This document shows positions 47,116 through 51,638 of a stretch of 64,000 bases of DNA, piece by piece. Origin of the DNA: Sweltsa coloradensis (lineage: Eukaryota > Arthropoda > Insecta > Plecoptera > Chloroperlidae). Made by a program: the position numbers and the translations under genes. The stretch is from NCBI GenBank assembly GCA_024449915.1, contig JAMZAV010000056.1, forward strand, positions 496,001-560,000, in the 5' to 3' direction. The notes under the pieces were generated by a model. It worked only from the letters and a program-made list of their open reading frames with translations, did not search any database and was not told the DNA's origin. Positions within the stretch are counted from its first letter, which is position 1. Each line of letters begins with the position of its first letter.

Positions 47116-47355
47116 TTATAGGTACTCACCAGCCCGTGGTCATGTGTGCTACGATCATGGCCTGCTTGTCGGTGGTGACCTCCAGCGTGTGACAGATGAC
47201 TCGCATCTGGTCACTCGCTTCCCCCGCTCCTCCAGTTATCTTCAAGGTCGCATTCTTCTGAGAGAAGTGGTACTCTCGCTTGTGATCTAGAGTGTGCCAC
47301 TTATGATGCTCAGTAACCCACATGGGGTAGCGACACCGAGTAGAGTGGTTCTCAA
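20206..47355 (-). CDS. Cysteine-rich extracellular protein with GPI-like tail, 3' four exons of a larger gene
   Basis: Exons 47355-47130, 32506-32418, 22293-22051 and 20315-20206 join in phases 2, 1, 1 without a stop until TGA at 20208-20206. The product is a secreted-type domain: pattern [17 protein letters not shown], paired cysteines, a further block with CHGSW...RRYCFIYT, N-glycosylation motifs, and a C-terminal hydrophobic segment after a small-residue stretch (SAAAN), as in GPI-anchored proteins. From memory this resembles the cysteine-rich ectodomain proteins of invertebrates annotated only as DUF7042 to DUF7045; an HMM search is needed to confirm. The acceptor of exon A is phase 1, so more exons with the signal peptide must lie at higher coordinates, probably beyond the window. 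Introns are 10-15 kb and packed with mobile elements, including the BEL/Pao copy in the intron between exons B and C. Confidence 0.75.
20761..21273. mobile_element. MITE with TA target duplication
   Basis: The ends are GCCTTGTTTACATGGAGGAC and its reverse complement (CCTCCATGTAAACAAGGC), flanked on both sides by TA. Inside, several subterminal repeats carry the word ACATGTAAAC. 513 bp with no transposase. TA duplication suggests a Tc1/mariner-type source. A fragment of the end (GTCCCCCATGTAAA) lies at about 34557-34570. Confidence 0.75.
21830..22053. repeat. 28-bp minisatellite, 8 units, overlapping the exon C donor
   Basis: Unit AGGCGGTGGATCTGGATATA plus CTTACAGT-type ending, repeated eight times exactly in register. 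On the minus strand each unit contains the last bases of exon C and a 5' splice site: GTAAGT in the two units nearest the exon, GTATGT in three, GTGTGT/GTGTAT in three. The true donor is at 22050-22045. Confidence 0.85.
22051..22293 (-). CDS. Exon C: cysteine-rich domain exon
   Basis: Acceptor CCCGTAG/C at 22295-22294, donor CTACT/GTAAGT at 22050. 243 nt, phase 1-1, with no stop. It codes [19 protein letters not shown], then RRYCFIYT and AESCHRNIG, ending [11 protein letters not shown] content is far above the flanks and codon usage is protein-like. Joining to exon B makes a Thr codon (A+CC), to exon D a Ser codon (T+CG). Confidence 0.85.
22362..22759 (-). repeat. SINE-B copy, full length (minus)
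   Basis: The minus-strand tRNA-like head starts at 22759 with GTGTGGCTCATTGGTC; B box GGTTCGATTCC, hairpin region GTCAGAAATTTTTTAACTTC, body with GAGCCGTCCTAGCAACGAGG and end ACTGATTTTC..GTGGGTACTC are all present. It lies just upstream of exon C in the intron. Confidence 0.8.
22760..23170. other. AT-rich intron sequence
   Basis: No gene or known repeat recognised; A/T-rich with ATAATA-type microsatellite character. Confidence 0.5.
23175..24200. repeat. Two tandem segments of about 500 bp carrying copies of the exon C acceptor
   Basis: GAACCACTGAATTCAGGGCG occurs at about 23243 and 23755, and CAGGAGTAGGCTACGTGCAC at about 23443 and 23955 (offset 512). The latter word is a mutated copy of the exon C 3' splice site (CAGGAGTAGGCTACGGGCGC at 22285). 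Each copy also holds the ACCCGGCACCTCCACCAA motif (23591, 24088). The left halves resemble the internal part of the Helitron-like E1/E2 elements (GGGCTGAAATTTTAAACA). Confidence 0.75.
24201..24918. other. Intron sequence left of the BEL/Pao element
   Basis: AT-rich, no gene recognised. It contains one diverged copy of the 20-bp motif (24247-24267) and, at 24914-24918, the left copy of the BEL/Pao target duplication AGTAG. Confidence 0.5.
24919..25418 (+). repeat. 5' LTR of the BEL/Pao element (500 bp)
   Basis: Begins TGTTGGTGCACACCC and ends CTCGGGCCCAAACA. It carries an additional 7 bp (a duplicated AAGTTTT) at about 25360-25370 relative to the 3' LTR. The 65-codon open frame inside (25001-25198) is identical in both LTRs and is not a gene. 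Confidence 0.95.
25420..25437 (+). promoter_or_regulatory. Putative primer binding site
   Basis: TGGTCCCACCGGGCCGGATT starts one base after the LTR. TGG complements a tRNA CCA end and the next bases could pair with a TGGGAC acceptor and a CCCGG-type T stem. The primer tRNA is not assigned. Confidence 0.45.
25804..27369 (+). CDS. gag: BEL/Pao Gag and start of aspartic protease
   Basis: Starts at ATG 25804 ([14 protein letters not shown]). A charged N-terminal helical region is followed by a DUF1759-like Gag core ([18 protein letters not shown] at about residue 125, through [14 protein letters not shown]). Two CX2CX4HX4C zinc knuckles follow at residues 330-343 and 364-377, plus a third Cys-rich stretch (CRSCAKAHH). 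Next is a retroviral-type protease with catalytic Asp 465 in [10 protein letters not shown]. The frame is lost at a run of G at 27346-27350, so the last few residues before the stop are out of frame and the protease C-terminus continues in other frames downstream. Confidence 0.9.
   Translation: MDPAHKKLLLKKRGLVKATITRIATFVEKYDASTDDINLIRSRLEQVLNSWESYNEVQYDLELNDEEDHSSDRENFENAYHAVKAKITTLLEPATIPGPVAGPGSTGGCSHAPSDGMRVQLPTIKLPTFSGDYSQWVHFKDIFDSLVINNQALSSVQKLHYLLSSLSGEAHSMITSLPVCDSNFTVAWDMLRERYQNNRLIATRHVKELLNLPMVSRESATDLRALLNQLKGNVNAIEALKMETPVHELLLSQLMLDKLDSSSRNQWETSHTTADIPSLESLCSFLEQRCQALEVISSGNKNKPNSSAQSTQKERRQGRASYVATTEPTCLYCKGKSHRIYKCSKFINLDLKQRCDFVKQQNLCRNCLQDGHRSDTCQASSCRSCAKAHHTLLHFGGQVGTGTTDHRQSLSTDNGTGPPATPHSQGTNNYCSLKVQPHVQILLSTVLVRVRDNHGQLHTCRALLDSASQSHFVSESLAQLLRLKKHHNQFPIHGINDSTSETKYCVTLEVQSTVGGLQRHH
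27350..27673 (+). pseudogene. pol: BEL/Pao protease C-terminus and linker, broken across three frames
   Basis: Frame 2 resumes at 27350 ([16 protein letters not shown]), shifts by one near 27413 (an extra A before the segment reading [16 protein letters not shown]), then returns near 27480 to a frame reading [18 protein letters not shown], a hallmark of the BEL protease C-terminal region. It ends at a stop at 27671-27673 with another shift at about 27655. These are single-base indels in otherwise conserved coding sequence. Confidence 0.8.
27660..28160 (+). pseudogene. pol: BEL/Pao reverse transcriptase, N-terminal part
   Basis: Frame 3 reads [11 protein letters not shown] at 27681, then the fingers region with [20 protein letters not shown] and [16 protein letters not shown], typical for BEL reverse transcriptases, ending IQQDLM. 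A stop appears at 28158-28160 where one base is gained or lost in GTTTCTTAGG; the next block continues in frame 1. Confidence 0.85.
28153..28485 (+). pseudogene. pol: BEL/Pao reverse transcriptase, palm with YIDD active site
   Basis: Frame 1 reads [18 protein letters not shown] (first catalytic Asp in TADI), [16 protein letters not shown], then the catalytic YIDD at 28420-28431 followed by VLSGG. The frame ends at 28485 and passes to frame 3 at about 28480. Confidence 0.85.
28482..28856 (+). pseudogene. pol: BEL/Pao reverse transcriptase thumb and connection
   Basis: Reads [16 protein letters not shown], then [16 protein letters not shown] and [12 protein letters not shown], the conserved BEL connection motif. 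The frame is lost near 28808 (one base short after the codon for Trp); the next block starts QENLGWDD. Confidence 0.8.
28808..29846 (+). CDS. pol: BEL/Pao RNase H and linker
   Basis: Contains [17 protein letters not shown] with the first RNase H Asp at 28970, [14 protein letters not shown] (Glu), [12 protein letters not shown] (Asp) and the NPADHISRG motif that ends RNase H in this family. After a linker of about 150 residues the frame is broken by a 17-bp direct duplication at 29830-29863. Confidence 0.85.
29830..29863 (+). repeat. 17-bp tandem duplication between RNase H and integrase
   Basis: CAACAAGTATCCCATGA is present twice head to tail (29830-29846, 29847-29863). Seventeen is not a multiple of three, so this alone separates the RNase H and integrase frames. 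Confidence 0.9.
29860..31011 (+). CDS. pol: BEL/Pao integrase with C-terminal DUF5641-like domain
   Basis: HHCC-type zinc site: His residues in [10 protein letters not shown] and Cys pair in HKCISCFK. The catalytic triad is Asp in GVDYAGP (30121), Asp in [10 protein letters not shown] (30319) and Glu in [12 protein letters not shown] (30481), with a 54-residue D-E spacing. The end matches the BEL C-terminal domain ([31 protein letters not shown]). The apparent ATG at 29860 lies in the duplicated 17-mer and is an accident; in an intact element this would be the tail of the pol polyprotein. Intact over 383 codons. Confidence 0.9.
   Translation: MILPPRHHLTKLIIVAEHQRLLHANQQLLISSLRQHYWIPSVRRTVKSVIHKCISCFKLKPETSKQQMGILPVHRVTPARPFLNAGVDYAGPIQLKCGTPRSKTTVKAYIAVFVCFATKAIHLELVSSLSTNAFIAAFRRFVSRRGMSAHIYSDNGTNFVGADRELKELQTLLRNQEHQSHVRNHAGAEGCTWHFIPPGSPHFGGLWEAAVKSLKYHLRRIAGNRLFTFEEMSTMLCQVEACLNSRPLSPMTADPSSTTFLSPGHFLIGEPLTSLPDPDLSDIRINRLDRWQLIQRATQQLWHRWSTDYLHGLHQRSKWTTPHHDLVPGTVVLVKEDSPPLQWKTAVVTEVHPGPDGRVRVATVRSGSGTYRRPIHKLCPFPE
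31113..31121 (+). promoter_or_regulatory. Polypurine tract of the BEL/Pao element
   Basis: GCGGGAGAA immediately precedes the 3' LTR, in the position of the plus-strand primer. It is short. Confidence 0.45.
31122..31614 (+). repeat. 3' LTR of the BEL/Pao element (493 bp)
   Basis: Same sequence as the 5' LTR except two substitutions and the 7-bp shorter stretch near 31560-31570, by direct comparison. It is followed by the target duplication AGTAG at 31615-31619. Confidence 0.95.
31752..31988. mobile_element. Small MITE candidate
   Basis: CCAACGAAAGAATGCAG at 31753-31769 is mirrored by CTGCATTCTTTCGTTGG at about 31970-31986. About 235 bp, no coding sequence, and no clear target duplication. 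Confidence 0.45.
31989..32417. other. Intron sequence with a degraded tRNA-like fragment
   Basis: Mostly AT-rich. At about 32215-32285 a tRNA-like 3' half with B box GGGTTCGATTCCG and a T run is visible. TTTATTTAT microsatellite at 32361-32396. Confidence 0.45.
32418..32506 (-). CDS. Exon B of the cysteine-rich gene (89 nt)
   Basis: Acceptor CCTTGTAG/C at 32508-32507, donor ATCAA/GTAAGT (GT at 32417-32416). Phase 2 in, phase 1 out; the TG of exon A plus C makes a Cys codon, and the final A plus CC of exon C makes Thr. Codes [19 protein letters not shown] then [11 protein letters not shown] shorter alternative using the acceptor AG/T at about 32490 would also give Cys. The exon sits against a duplicated segment and a MITE on its acceptor side, so splice-site choice is uncertain. 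Confidence 0.6.
32485..33311. repeat. Tandem duplication of about 172 bp covering the exon B acceptor
   Basis: TAGACTCTGGAACTGCTGAT begins copy 1 at 32485 and copy 2 at 33153; both run on through GTCTACACCAGGAGCGCTGT and GACCGGGCTGGTCACAGAGT to GGCTAGAAGAACA. Copy 1 is split by the MITE at 32524-33016; copy 2 is uninterrupted. The copies are nearly identical, so the duplication is young. Confidence 0.85.
32524..33016. mobile_element. MITE with 31-bp inverted repeats and CAG target duplication
   Basis: Ends AGCCGCTTTCGTTTACCTCG and onward, 31 bp with one mismatch to the reverse complement at the right end (GGTAAACGAAAGCGGCT). Flanked by CAG at 32521-32523 and 33017-33019. The intact copy 2 at 33186-33195 reads TGCACCAGGTCTAC, a paralogous empty site proving exact insertion with a 3-bp duplication. 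A 3-bp duplication points to the Harbinger/PIF or CMC groups; assignment is inference. Confidence 0.85.
33340..33367. repeat. G homopolymer, 28 bases
   Basis: Uninterrupted G run. Similar runs occur at 35936-35952, 56245-56283 and, as C, at 40904-40927 and 41204-41220. Confidence 0.9.
33738..34439 (-). mobile_element. Helitron-like non-autonomous element (minus)
   Basis: On the minus strand the 5' end is TTGGACGAGTGAGCGGAGCG at 34439 after an A; the 3' end carries CGCTCACTCGTCCAACAACG, a hairpin and GGCGTTTTCCTAG at 33738, followed by T. The 15-bp TTGGACGAGTGAGCG is mirrored perfectly inside the 3' end. 702 bp; internal open frames have no recognised domain. Confidence 0.6.
34630..34833 (-). 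repeat. SINE-A copy, 5' truncated head
   Basis: Minus strand keeps the B box (GGTTCGAATCC), body and the 3' end with ACACCTGAAG-type sequence; the A-box half of the tRNA head is missing at 34834. Confidence 0.7.
35260..35655 (+). repeat. SINE-B copy, full length
   Basis: TGTGGCTCGTTGGTCTTGTG head, TCTGTTTCCAATGCAGGA arm, B box GGTTCGATTCC, shortened hairpin (CAGAAGTTTTTTCACTTCT), body GAGCCGTCCTAGCAACGAGG, and end CTGAGTGGGTAGACTC. Confidence 0.8.
36000..36902. other. AT-rich intron sequence
   Basis: No gene or known repeat recognised; AAATAAATAAAT microsatellite at about 36860-36885, followed by the retroelement tail fragment at 36903-36960. Confidence 0.5.
37031..37095 (+). other. Isolated exon-like segment (uncertain)
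   Basis: Acceptor GATTGCTGCAG/T and donor AACAAG/GTAAAG enclose 65 nt open in one frame only: [18 protein letters not shown] and a few more residues. It looks protein-like, but no partner exon was found on the plus strand and 65 nt can be open by chance. Confidence 0.2.
37226..37441 (-). repeat. SINE-A copy
   Basis: Minus strand: ACCGACAGTGTTGGCTCGAG head at 37441, degenerate B box (GGTTAAAATTCC), body with a short internal deletion, 3' end GGGGCATGAACTGCACCCTG near 37235. Confidence 0.75.
37442..38147. other. Intron sequence without recognisable feature
   Basis: No gene recognised. The stretch 37905-38060 is less AT-rich (CTGACCGCAGCCTAGCGCAG) but has no supported open frame or splice sites. 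Confidence 0.5.
38148..38790. repeat. Large imperfect palindrome (foldback element)
   Basis: Outer arms AGAAACACCGGAGAA (about 38159) and TTCTCCGGTGTTTCT (about 38763) are complementary, as are GCAAATTCACTTTACCGTTG against its counterpart near 38650 and TTACCTCGGGATTATTATAAG against CTTATAATCCCAAGGCAA (38507). The centre is near 38460. Confidence 0.7.
38791..39130. repeat. CCTAGG/GGCCTA-rich stretch
   Basis: Unusually dense in the palindromic words CCTAGG, TAGGCC and CTAGGC, with longer inverted matches such as AGGCTGTGTCTAGGGC against CAAAGACACAGCCTAGGG. No gene is seen. Confidence 0.5.
40042..40106. repeat. Microsatellite, unit ATGTATGC
   Basis: About seven near-perfect copies of an 8-bp unit. 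Confidence 0.85.
40549..41225. repeat. Three diverged tandem units each starting with the GCTACCCGGCACCTCCACCA motif
   Basis: The motif stands at 40549, 40783 and 41070 after TTAAATAAGTT-like sequence. Each unit then has an AT-rich part with ACAAATTnnAGATAA, a C run, and ATGGATGTGAA-like sequence. The motif is perfectly kept while the rest has diverged strongly. A related inverse unit lies at 44880-45323. Confidence 0.7.
41634..41745 (+). repeat. tRNA-like cassette (41654-41725) with 10-bp flanking inverted repeat
   Basis: A 72-nt cloverleaf: 7-bp acceptor (GGCTGCA/TGTAGTC with two G-U pairs), D arm GCTC...GAGC, perfect T arm CCGGG-TTCGATC-CCCGG, discriminator A, then C and a run of seven T as a Pol III stop. 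The anticodon stem has only 4 bp (TGGC/GCCA) and the loop CCGGAAA lacks U33, so it is probably a tRNA pseudogene or tRNA-derived repeat. TTAGACAGAA (41634-41643) and TTCTGTCTAA (41736-41745) flank it as perfect inverted repeats. Confidence 0.6.
42352..42480. repeat. Hairpin element, arms about 58 bp
   Basis: AATAAAACAAAAATTACGAT...ACCTGATGAA-type arm sequences mirror each other around a centre near 42417, with a few mismatches. Confidence 0.65.
42950..43858. repeat. Long pyrimidine (TC)n-rich low-complexity tract
   Basis: About 900 bp of C/T-only or nearly C/T-only plus-strand sequence, with pure TC runs, CTTCCTCC blocks and an internal duplication (43320-43560 against 43620-43850). The minus-strand Arg/Glu-rich open frames here are artefacts of the repeat. 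Confidence 0.9.
44413..44715 (+). repeat. SINE-C copy
   Basis: Starts CTGGGCCCGGGGTAGAATT, then CTCTGCTAATCGT..AAGGCGA, GAGGCGAGCTATGG, the GAC-rich body, core CCGTGGCTGGTTCTGACCAG and a C run. It has no obvious tRNA or 5S head. Confidence 0.7.
44716..45866. other. Intron sequence with degraded repeats
   Basis: No gene. TTACATTTTCAACACGTGGA (about 45069) mirrors CCATGTGTTGAAAATGTAA (about 44955), giving another small inverted repeat. An inverse copy of the 20-bp motif is at 45303-45323. Confidence 0.5.
45867..46441. repeat. Large palindrome (foldback element), arms about 270 bp
   Basis: GGCTATTGTACCTTCTCTGGCCGATAATT on the left (first 20: GGCTATTGTACCTTCTCTGG) is mirrored by CCAGAGGTGGTACAATAGCC at 46422-46441. 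In between, AAGTCGAAGAAACATGTCTG and AGACAAAAGTGTAATATACA are likewise mirrored. Near the centre the words AGAAACTATGTCCAGAAAAC repeat. A one-arm copy is at 14370-14626. Confidence 0.8.
46443..46786 (+). repeat. SINE-B copy, head truncated
   Basis: Begins directly at AATGCAGAAGGTCCAGGGTT, abutting the foldback element, and continues to CTGAGTGGGTAGACTC and an ATT-rich tail. Confidence 0.75.
46905..47119. repeat. (ATCC)n and (CTTT)n microsatellites next to the exon A donor
   Basis: ATCC repeats with few interruptions at about 46908-47018, then CTTT repeats at about 47030-47116. The latter ends about 13 bp from the exon A donor site. Confidence 0.9.
47130..47355 (-). CDS. Exon A of the cysteine-rich gene (226 nt)
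   Basis: Acceptor TTGTTACAG/T at 47357-47356, donor GGCTG/GTGAGT at 47129. Phase 1 in, phase 2 out. Codes [35 protein letters not shown] and [19 protein letters not shown], ending MTTG plus a split Cys codon. The pattern C-x-(Y/F)-P-x-W-V....W..LD and the later C..TLEV fit the invertebrate cysteine-rich ectodomain family mentioned in the whole-gene entry. One N-glycosylation site (NAT). The open frame runs on to 47698 but that part is intron and repeats. Confidence 0.85.
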
Positions 47356-47417
47356 CTGTAACAAAATAAATATAATTATTTAAACAAATTATTAAAATAT
47401 TAATGAGAATGATTTTT

Positions 47418-47554
47418 GTTGCCTTATGTCTCATATTTATAAGGCTATTCGAGACGATGAGTGGTGATGGATGATGAAAGACGATAACAAAAAACCCATG
47501 TCTCATGGGGGATTCGAACCCACGTCCTCGAAGAGCCAACGCTTCAGACTGAAT
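47418..47554 (-). repeat. SINE with tRNA-like head and 5S-SINE-type tail
   Basis: Minus strand: AGTCTGAAGCGTTGGCTCTT then B box GGGTTCGAATCCCC (about 47508-47521), a short spacer, and the tail CGTCTCGAATAGCC..ATAAATATGAGACATAAG also found in the 5S-derived SINE and in the GAC-rich elements. Confidence 0.6.
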
Positions 47555-47819
47555 AGTATTTTTTGTGATGAGATGTTGTAGGCTTTCACGACCCGTAGAT
47601 GTCTTCTGTATGATCCCTGGGCTGTTTCGTCGTGTCGATGATGAGGCACTGCTCGACGTTTCGCCACCCATCTTGGTGGCTTCTTCAAGAATGATCATTC
47701 ATTCTTTCTTTCATTCTTGAAGAAGCCACCAACATGGGTGGCGAAACGTTGAGCAGTGCCTCATCATCGACACGACGAAACAGCCCACGGATCATACAGA
47801 AGACAGTATTTTTTGTGAT
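47555..47819. mobile_element. Palindromic insertion with 15-bp target duplication
   Basis: AGTATTTTTTGTGAT flanks the insert at 47555-47569 and 47805-47819. Within it 47601-47804 is a near-perfect palindrome with arms of about 95 bp (outer word GTCTTCTGTATGATCC, inner CTTCTTCAAGAATGA), loop about 15 bp, centre 47702. A long flanking duplication suggests insertion by retroposition machinery rather than a cut-and-paste transposase. Confidence 0.75.
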
Positions 47820-47825
47820 TTAATG

Positions 47826-48440
47826 GGTTTATTTGGTTGAAGTGCGCGTCAACCGTTAGGTCATATTGCGCCACACTAGGGGATGTTGGGAGAAAGGACC
47901 CATGATGGTCAGAACCAGCCACGGGTAGGGGGAAGTGTAACGTCACGATCGTCATAATCTTTTTCGTAGTTCGTGTTGTCATGGTCGTCGTCGTTGGGGT
48001 GGTCGTCAAGGGGAAAGGGAGGTCCCCGACGACGACCGCCACAGCTCGTTTCTAGTTTCGTGGTGTAACATACTCCCTACTTACCAGCTAATGTTTGCGA
48101 AATGGACTTTGTCTTTTTTCTCGCATTTTACGATTAGCAGACCCATTCTCTGTGCCAAATTCTACCCCGGGCCCAGACGGTAAATGTATTAGTAACTTAA
48201 ATAGTATTTTTGGTTGTTTTTTAGGGATATTTGTCATAATGCGCTACTCTAGGCAATAGGTAGGGAAAAAAGTCCCATGCTGGTCAGAACCAGCCACAGG
48301 CAAGAGAAGGAAAGGGTGGAGTTTCTTACGTCGCCGACCAGAGCTCGCTTTTACTTTTGGGTAGTGATTTACTTTCCTACAAACTAGCTGATGTTTGCGA
48401 GATGACCTTATCCCTCTCCCGCCTTGTAAACAGCTGTTCT
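47826..48440 (-). repeat. Two SINE-C copies in tandem (minus)
   Basis: One spans about 47826-48182 (head GTCTGGGCCCGGGGTAGAAT at 48182, end CCTAACGGTTGACGCGCACT near 47850). A second, shorter one spans about 48236-48440 and ends at the AGAACCAGCCAC core and CATAATGCGC. They lie in the intron or upstream region of the minus-strand gene. Confidence 0.65.
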
Positions 48441-49069
48441 TCAACTATCTTATGTACATATTATATTCGTACTAAAGAGTATATTAACACGTATATTCGT
48501 CTGTTATTTAAAATTTCACGAGCTTTTATTTTTTATCCCACTGGTTTTTCTAGAGTTCACGAATAGGATAATGGCAAAGTTTTTCAAATGAGTAATTTTA
48601 CTTCTAAAAACGTAATATATTTCATGCTGTTTTCTTACATACCCTTACTCGAACATTAGTAACCAAGAAATATATTAAAGTCGTATTTTCTCAAACTGTA
48701 TCGTAAAACAAAACAATAAGGGAAACATTTAAAAGCTTTTTATTTCATTTAAAAATGTATGATCACTTCGTATGGGTTTTTGGAGATATCAAAAAGCATT
48801 TAGTCCCCACAGACTGTGTATTCTTAGCTTCCCTTGTGTTTCGATAAACTATTGCAACTGTTTTCCTGAATTCCCTTCTCCCAAGACGACAACTTTTAAG
48901 AGTACTTTTATATCAGAATACGGAATACCTTTGAGGTTTCACCCACGTCCATCCATATACCAAGTTTTTAACATAATTGGTTTGTGGAAAAAGGTTGGCA
49001 AAAAAACAAGATAAATAATTCAGTGGTCCCATGGAAGAGGGCTTTAAAAAGCTCTGTGGAGAACTTCTG

Positions 49070-49100
<31 letters not shown>

Positions 49101-49950
49101 TTCTCTAGTTCACGTAGAGTTGGACTTAGTTTGAATCTCTCCAACAAGTTGGGAGTCTTCAAACACGTCTACTTGTGGTTAAAATAAAACACGTCAGTCT
49201 CTAAAAGTAAGACTATTGTGTTGCACGTTTGATTTATGGCTAGATGTCCGAATTTAATCATCTTACTAACTCCCAATTAAATCAAGCATTGTAAATGGCG
49301 TTCTTAATTAATGAAGTTGATATCTTCATTACACTTATTACTTACTTTTACAACGGATTAAGTTAAAATATTTTCCTAATTCTATACATTTATCTTGCCA
49401 ATATTTAAAATTAAATATGTTGGAAGTTAATACTTTTAGCGCACTCTTCATCTAACATCAGCTGGAATAAAATTATTGCGGATGAAATAGGATTAATGTG
49501 AATTTCACGAATAGTTAAAAAACGATTAGATATTCTAGTTCACTTTGGAAGCGATCTTATAGGTAAACCGATATTAAGCTAAATTGTTGTGTTCCAACAT
49601 CACTAAATAAACGTAATGCAGGTCTTAAAATTTAAAACATGGTTTTAGACGTTTTCTTCTACAATATCTAATATTTTTGGAAGTGTAGCCTACTACAAAA
49701 CACAATTAGAAAATAACTTAATTATATAGGGAAATTAGCCTAAACATACCAAAAACTCTCATCTATCAAAGAGAATGTAAAATTAATAGAGATTGAAAAG
49801 CTGTCTGTTATATTGCCAATGGGCAACTTGTTTAAATTGTTTTCTCCAAAAGAATATGTATAAATGGTTTTAATTATTCTTTTAAAACGGGGTATTAAAA
49901 AGTAAACGGACCATGTTTAAAACAAATGTACTTCAAAACCGTTAATATAT
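48441..49950. other. AT-rich stretch without recognisable gene
   Basis: No exon recognised on either strand. A TC microsatellite lies at about 49070-49106. I looked here for the missing upstream exon of the minus-strand gene and found none. Confidence 0.45.
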
Positions 49951-50668
49951 AAATAAATTCGTATTTAAAGTTTACCCACTCAGTCGTATAACTGATTTTC
50001 AGTGGAGGACATTAAACCAAAGCGACCAGGCCAATACTGTAGGCCCCGACGCAATCGACGAGTGAGCGATAACCAACCAAAGATCGATATTGTTTAATTG
50101 AGCGAGCGTAGCGAGCGTCTCCACTTGACTCTTATGGCTCGAATGACTTGTTTTTTTGTTACTGCTTCGGTACAGGTCGCACCGTTTCTCTGATCGACCT
50201 GAAATTTGTCACACATGTACATACCACCTATGCGGGTTGCTGTATAGTTTTTGAACAAAATCCGATCGTTGGTTATAAAAAATAAAAAATAAAATAAAAA
50301 AATAAAAAAGTTCCGATCGTTATGAAATTTTGCAGGGTCAATAAGTACAACATTCTCTTCTATTTTACAAATTTTCAGCTTAATCGGTCAAGACCTTAAA
50401 GACTTATTGGTATGTAACATTATGGGAATGTCGTACTCGGGTCGTGTTGCACGTACCGGTGCTCGCTCAACAACGCGACGGGACTTTAGCGTTTTCCTAG
50501 TAGGAAATATAGCAATCAGTGGTATGGACAGTGCGAACATCCGCGGATCATCGCCAGAATCAACAAGGCCGATTCAGAACAACCTTAGAATTTATTATGT
50601 ACCTAGTTGCTAGGACGGCTCAAAGGTCACCGTTTACAAATTCCTAACCCAAGAACTGATGGACTGTT
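49951..50668 (-). repeat. SINE-B copy (minus) interrupted by a Helitron-like element
   Basis: 49951-50097 holds the SINE-B 3' part and 50501-50668 the part from AGGAAATATAGCAATCAG toward the head. The tRNA head itself is lost. The insert at 50098-50500 restores a continuous SINE-B sequence when removed. Confidence 0.8.
50098..50500 (+). mobile_element. Helitron-like non-autonomous element nested in SINE-B
   Basis: 5' TTGAGCGAGCGTAGCGAGCG after A; 3' GCTCGCTCAACAACGCGACG, hairpin (AACGC/GCGTT), TTTTCCTAG before T. The host reads ...TTTAA|TAGGAAATATAG when the element is removed, as in the SINE-B copy at 22493. So insertion was exactly between A and T with no target duplication. 403 bp. Confidence 0.7.
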
Positions 50669-50691
50669 GGGCGCTAGCCACATGACCTACT

Positions 50692-51438
50692 AACCACACA
50701 AATATTGTTTAGAAATACTGTCTCCAGCGTAAGTTTCAATGCAGAGTATATAACACACTTCATGTCTCAATGGTTCTCTGTCTAGCGCTGAAGTTGCACA
50801 TTCAGGCGAGACTAGTTTTCTCAGACTTAACTTTAAAGTGGACGTACACCACAAGGTACTTACTACTTAGCCAAGGTTTTCTCATATTCGTCACACTTAC
50901 TTGTCGCCAGGAGTACCAACTACAAAGTTTAAGACAAGTTAACCGCACTAATATTGTTTAGAAATACTGTCTCCAGTGTAAGTTTCAATGCAGAGTATAT
51001 AACACACTTCATGTCTCACTGGTTCTCTGTCTAGCGCTGAAGTTGCACATTCAGGCGAGACTAGTTTTCTCAGACTTAACTTTAAAGTGGACGTACACCA
51101 CAAGGTACTTACTACTTAGCCAAGGTTTTCTCATATTCGTCACACTAACTTGTCGCCAGGAGTACCAACTATAAAGTTTAAGACAAGTTAACCACACAAA
51201 TATTGTTTAGAAATACTGTCTCCAGTGTAAGTTTCAATGCAGAGTATATAACACACTTCATGTCTCACTGGTTCTCTGTCCAGCGCTGAAGTTGCACATT
51301 CAGGCGAGACTAGTTTTCTCAGACTTAACTTTAAAGTGGACGTACACCACAAGGTACTTACTACTTAGCCAAGGTTTTCTCATATTCGTCACTCTTACTC
51401 GTCGCCAGGAGTACCAACTACAAAGTTTAAGACAACTT
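50692..51438. repeat. Three near-identical 249-bp tandem repeats
   Basis: Units start AACCACACAAATATTGTTTA at 50692, 50941 and 51190 and the array breaks off after AACCACACT at 51439. The units differ by only a few substitutions. The period is a multiple of three, but each unit has stops in all frames at ATTGTTTAG or elsewhere, so no repeat protein is coded. Confidence 0.9.
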
Positions 51439-51638
51439 AACCACACTGAATCTCATGTGAGCCAGACAAATGAAATGTGCAACAAGGTTAAATGCATATT
51501 ATGCAACATTCGTATCTGAAACGTCTTTAACAAACTTTATCACTTCACTTTTTAAGTGCGTCCGTTTGTGTGTGTCTTCACGTTAAAACGAACATGACCG
51601 CCAATCATGGACATGCATTTTTGTTGGCATTGCCCTTT

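Noticed and set aside
47126..47698. A 190-codon minus-strand open frame taken as one gene
   Set aside because: Only 47130-47355 is exon; the rest runs through the intron acceptor, a SINE and the arm of a palindrome.
50770..51519. Repeated open frames in the 249-bp array
   Set aside because: Each is closed by a stop within the unit and has no recognisable protein feature; the array is non-coding.
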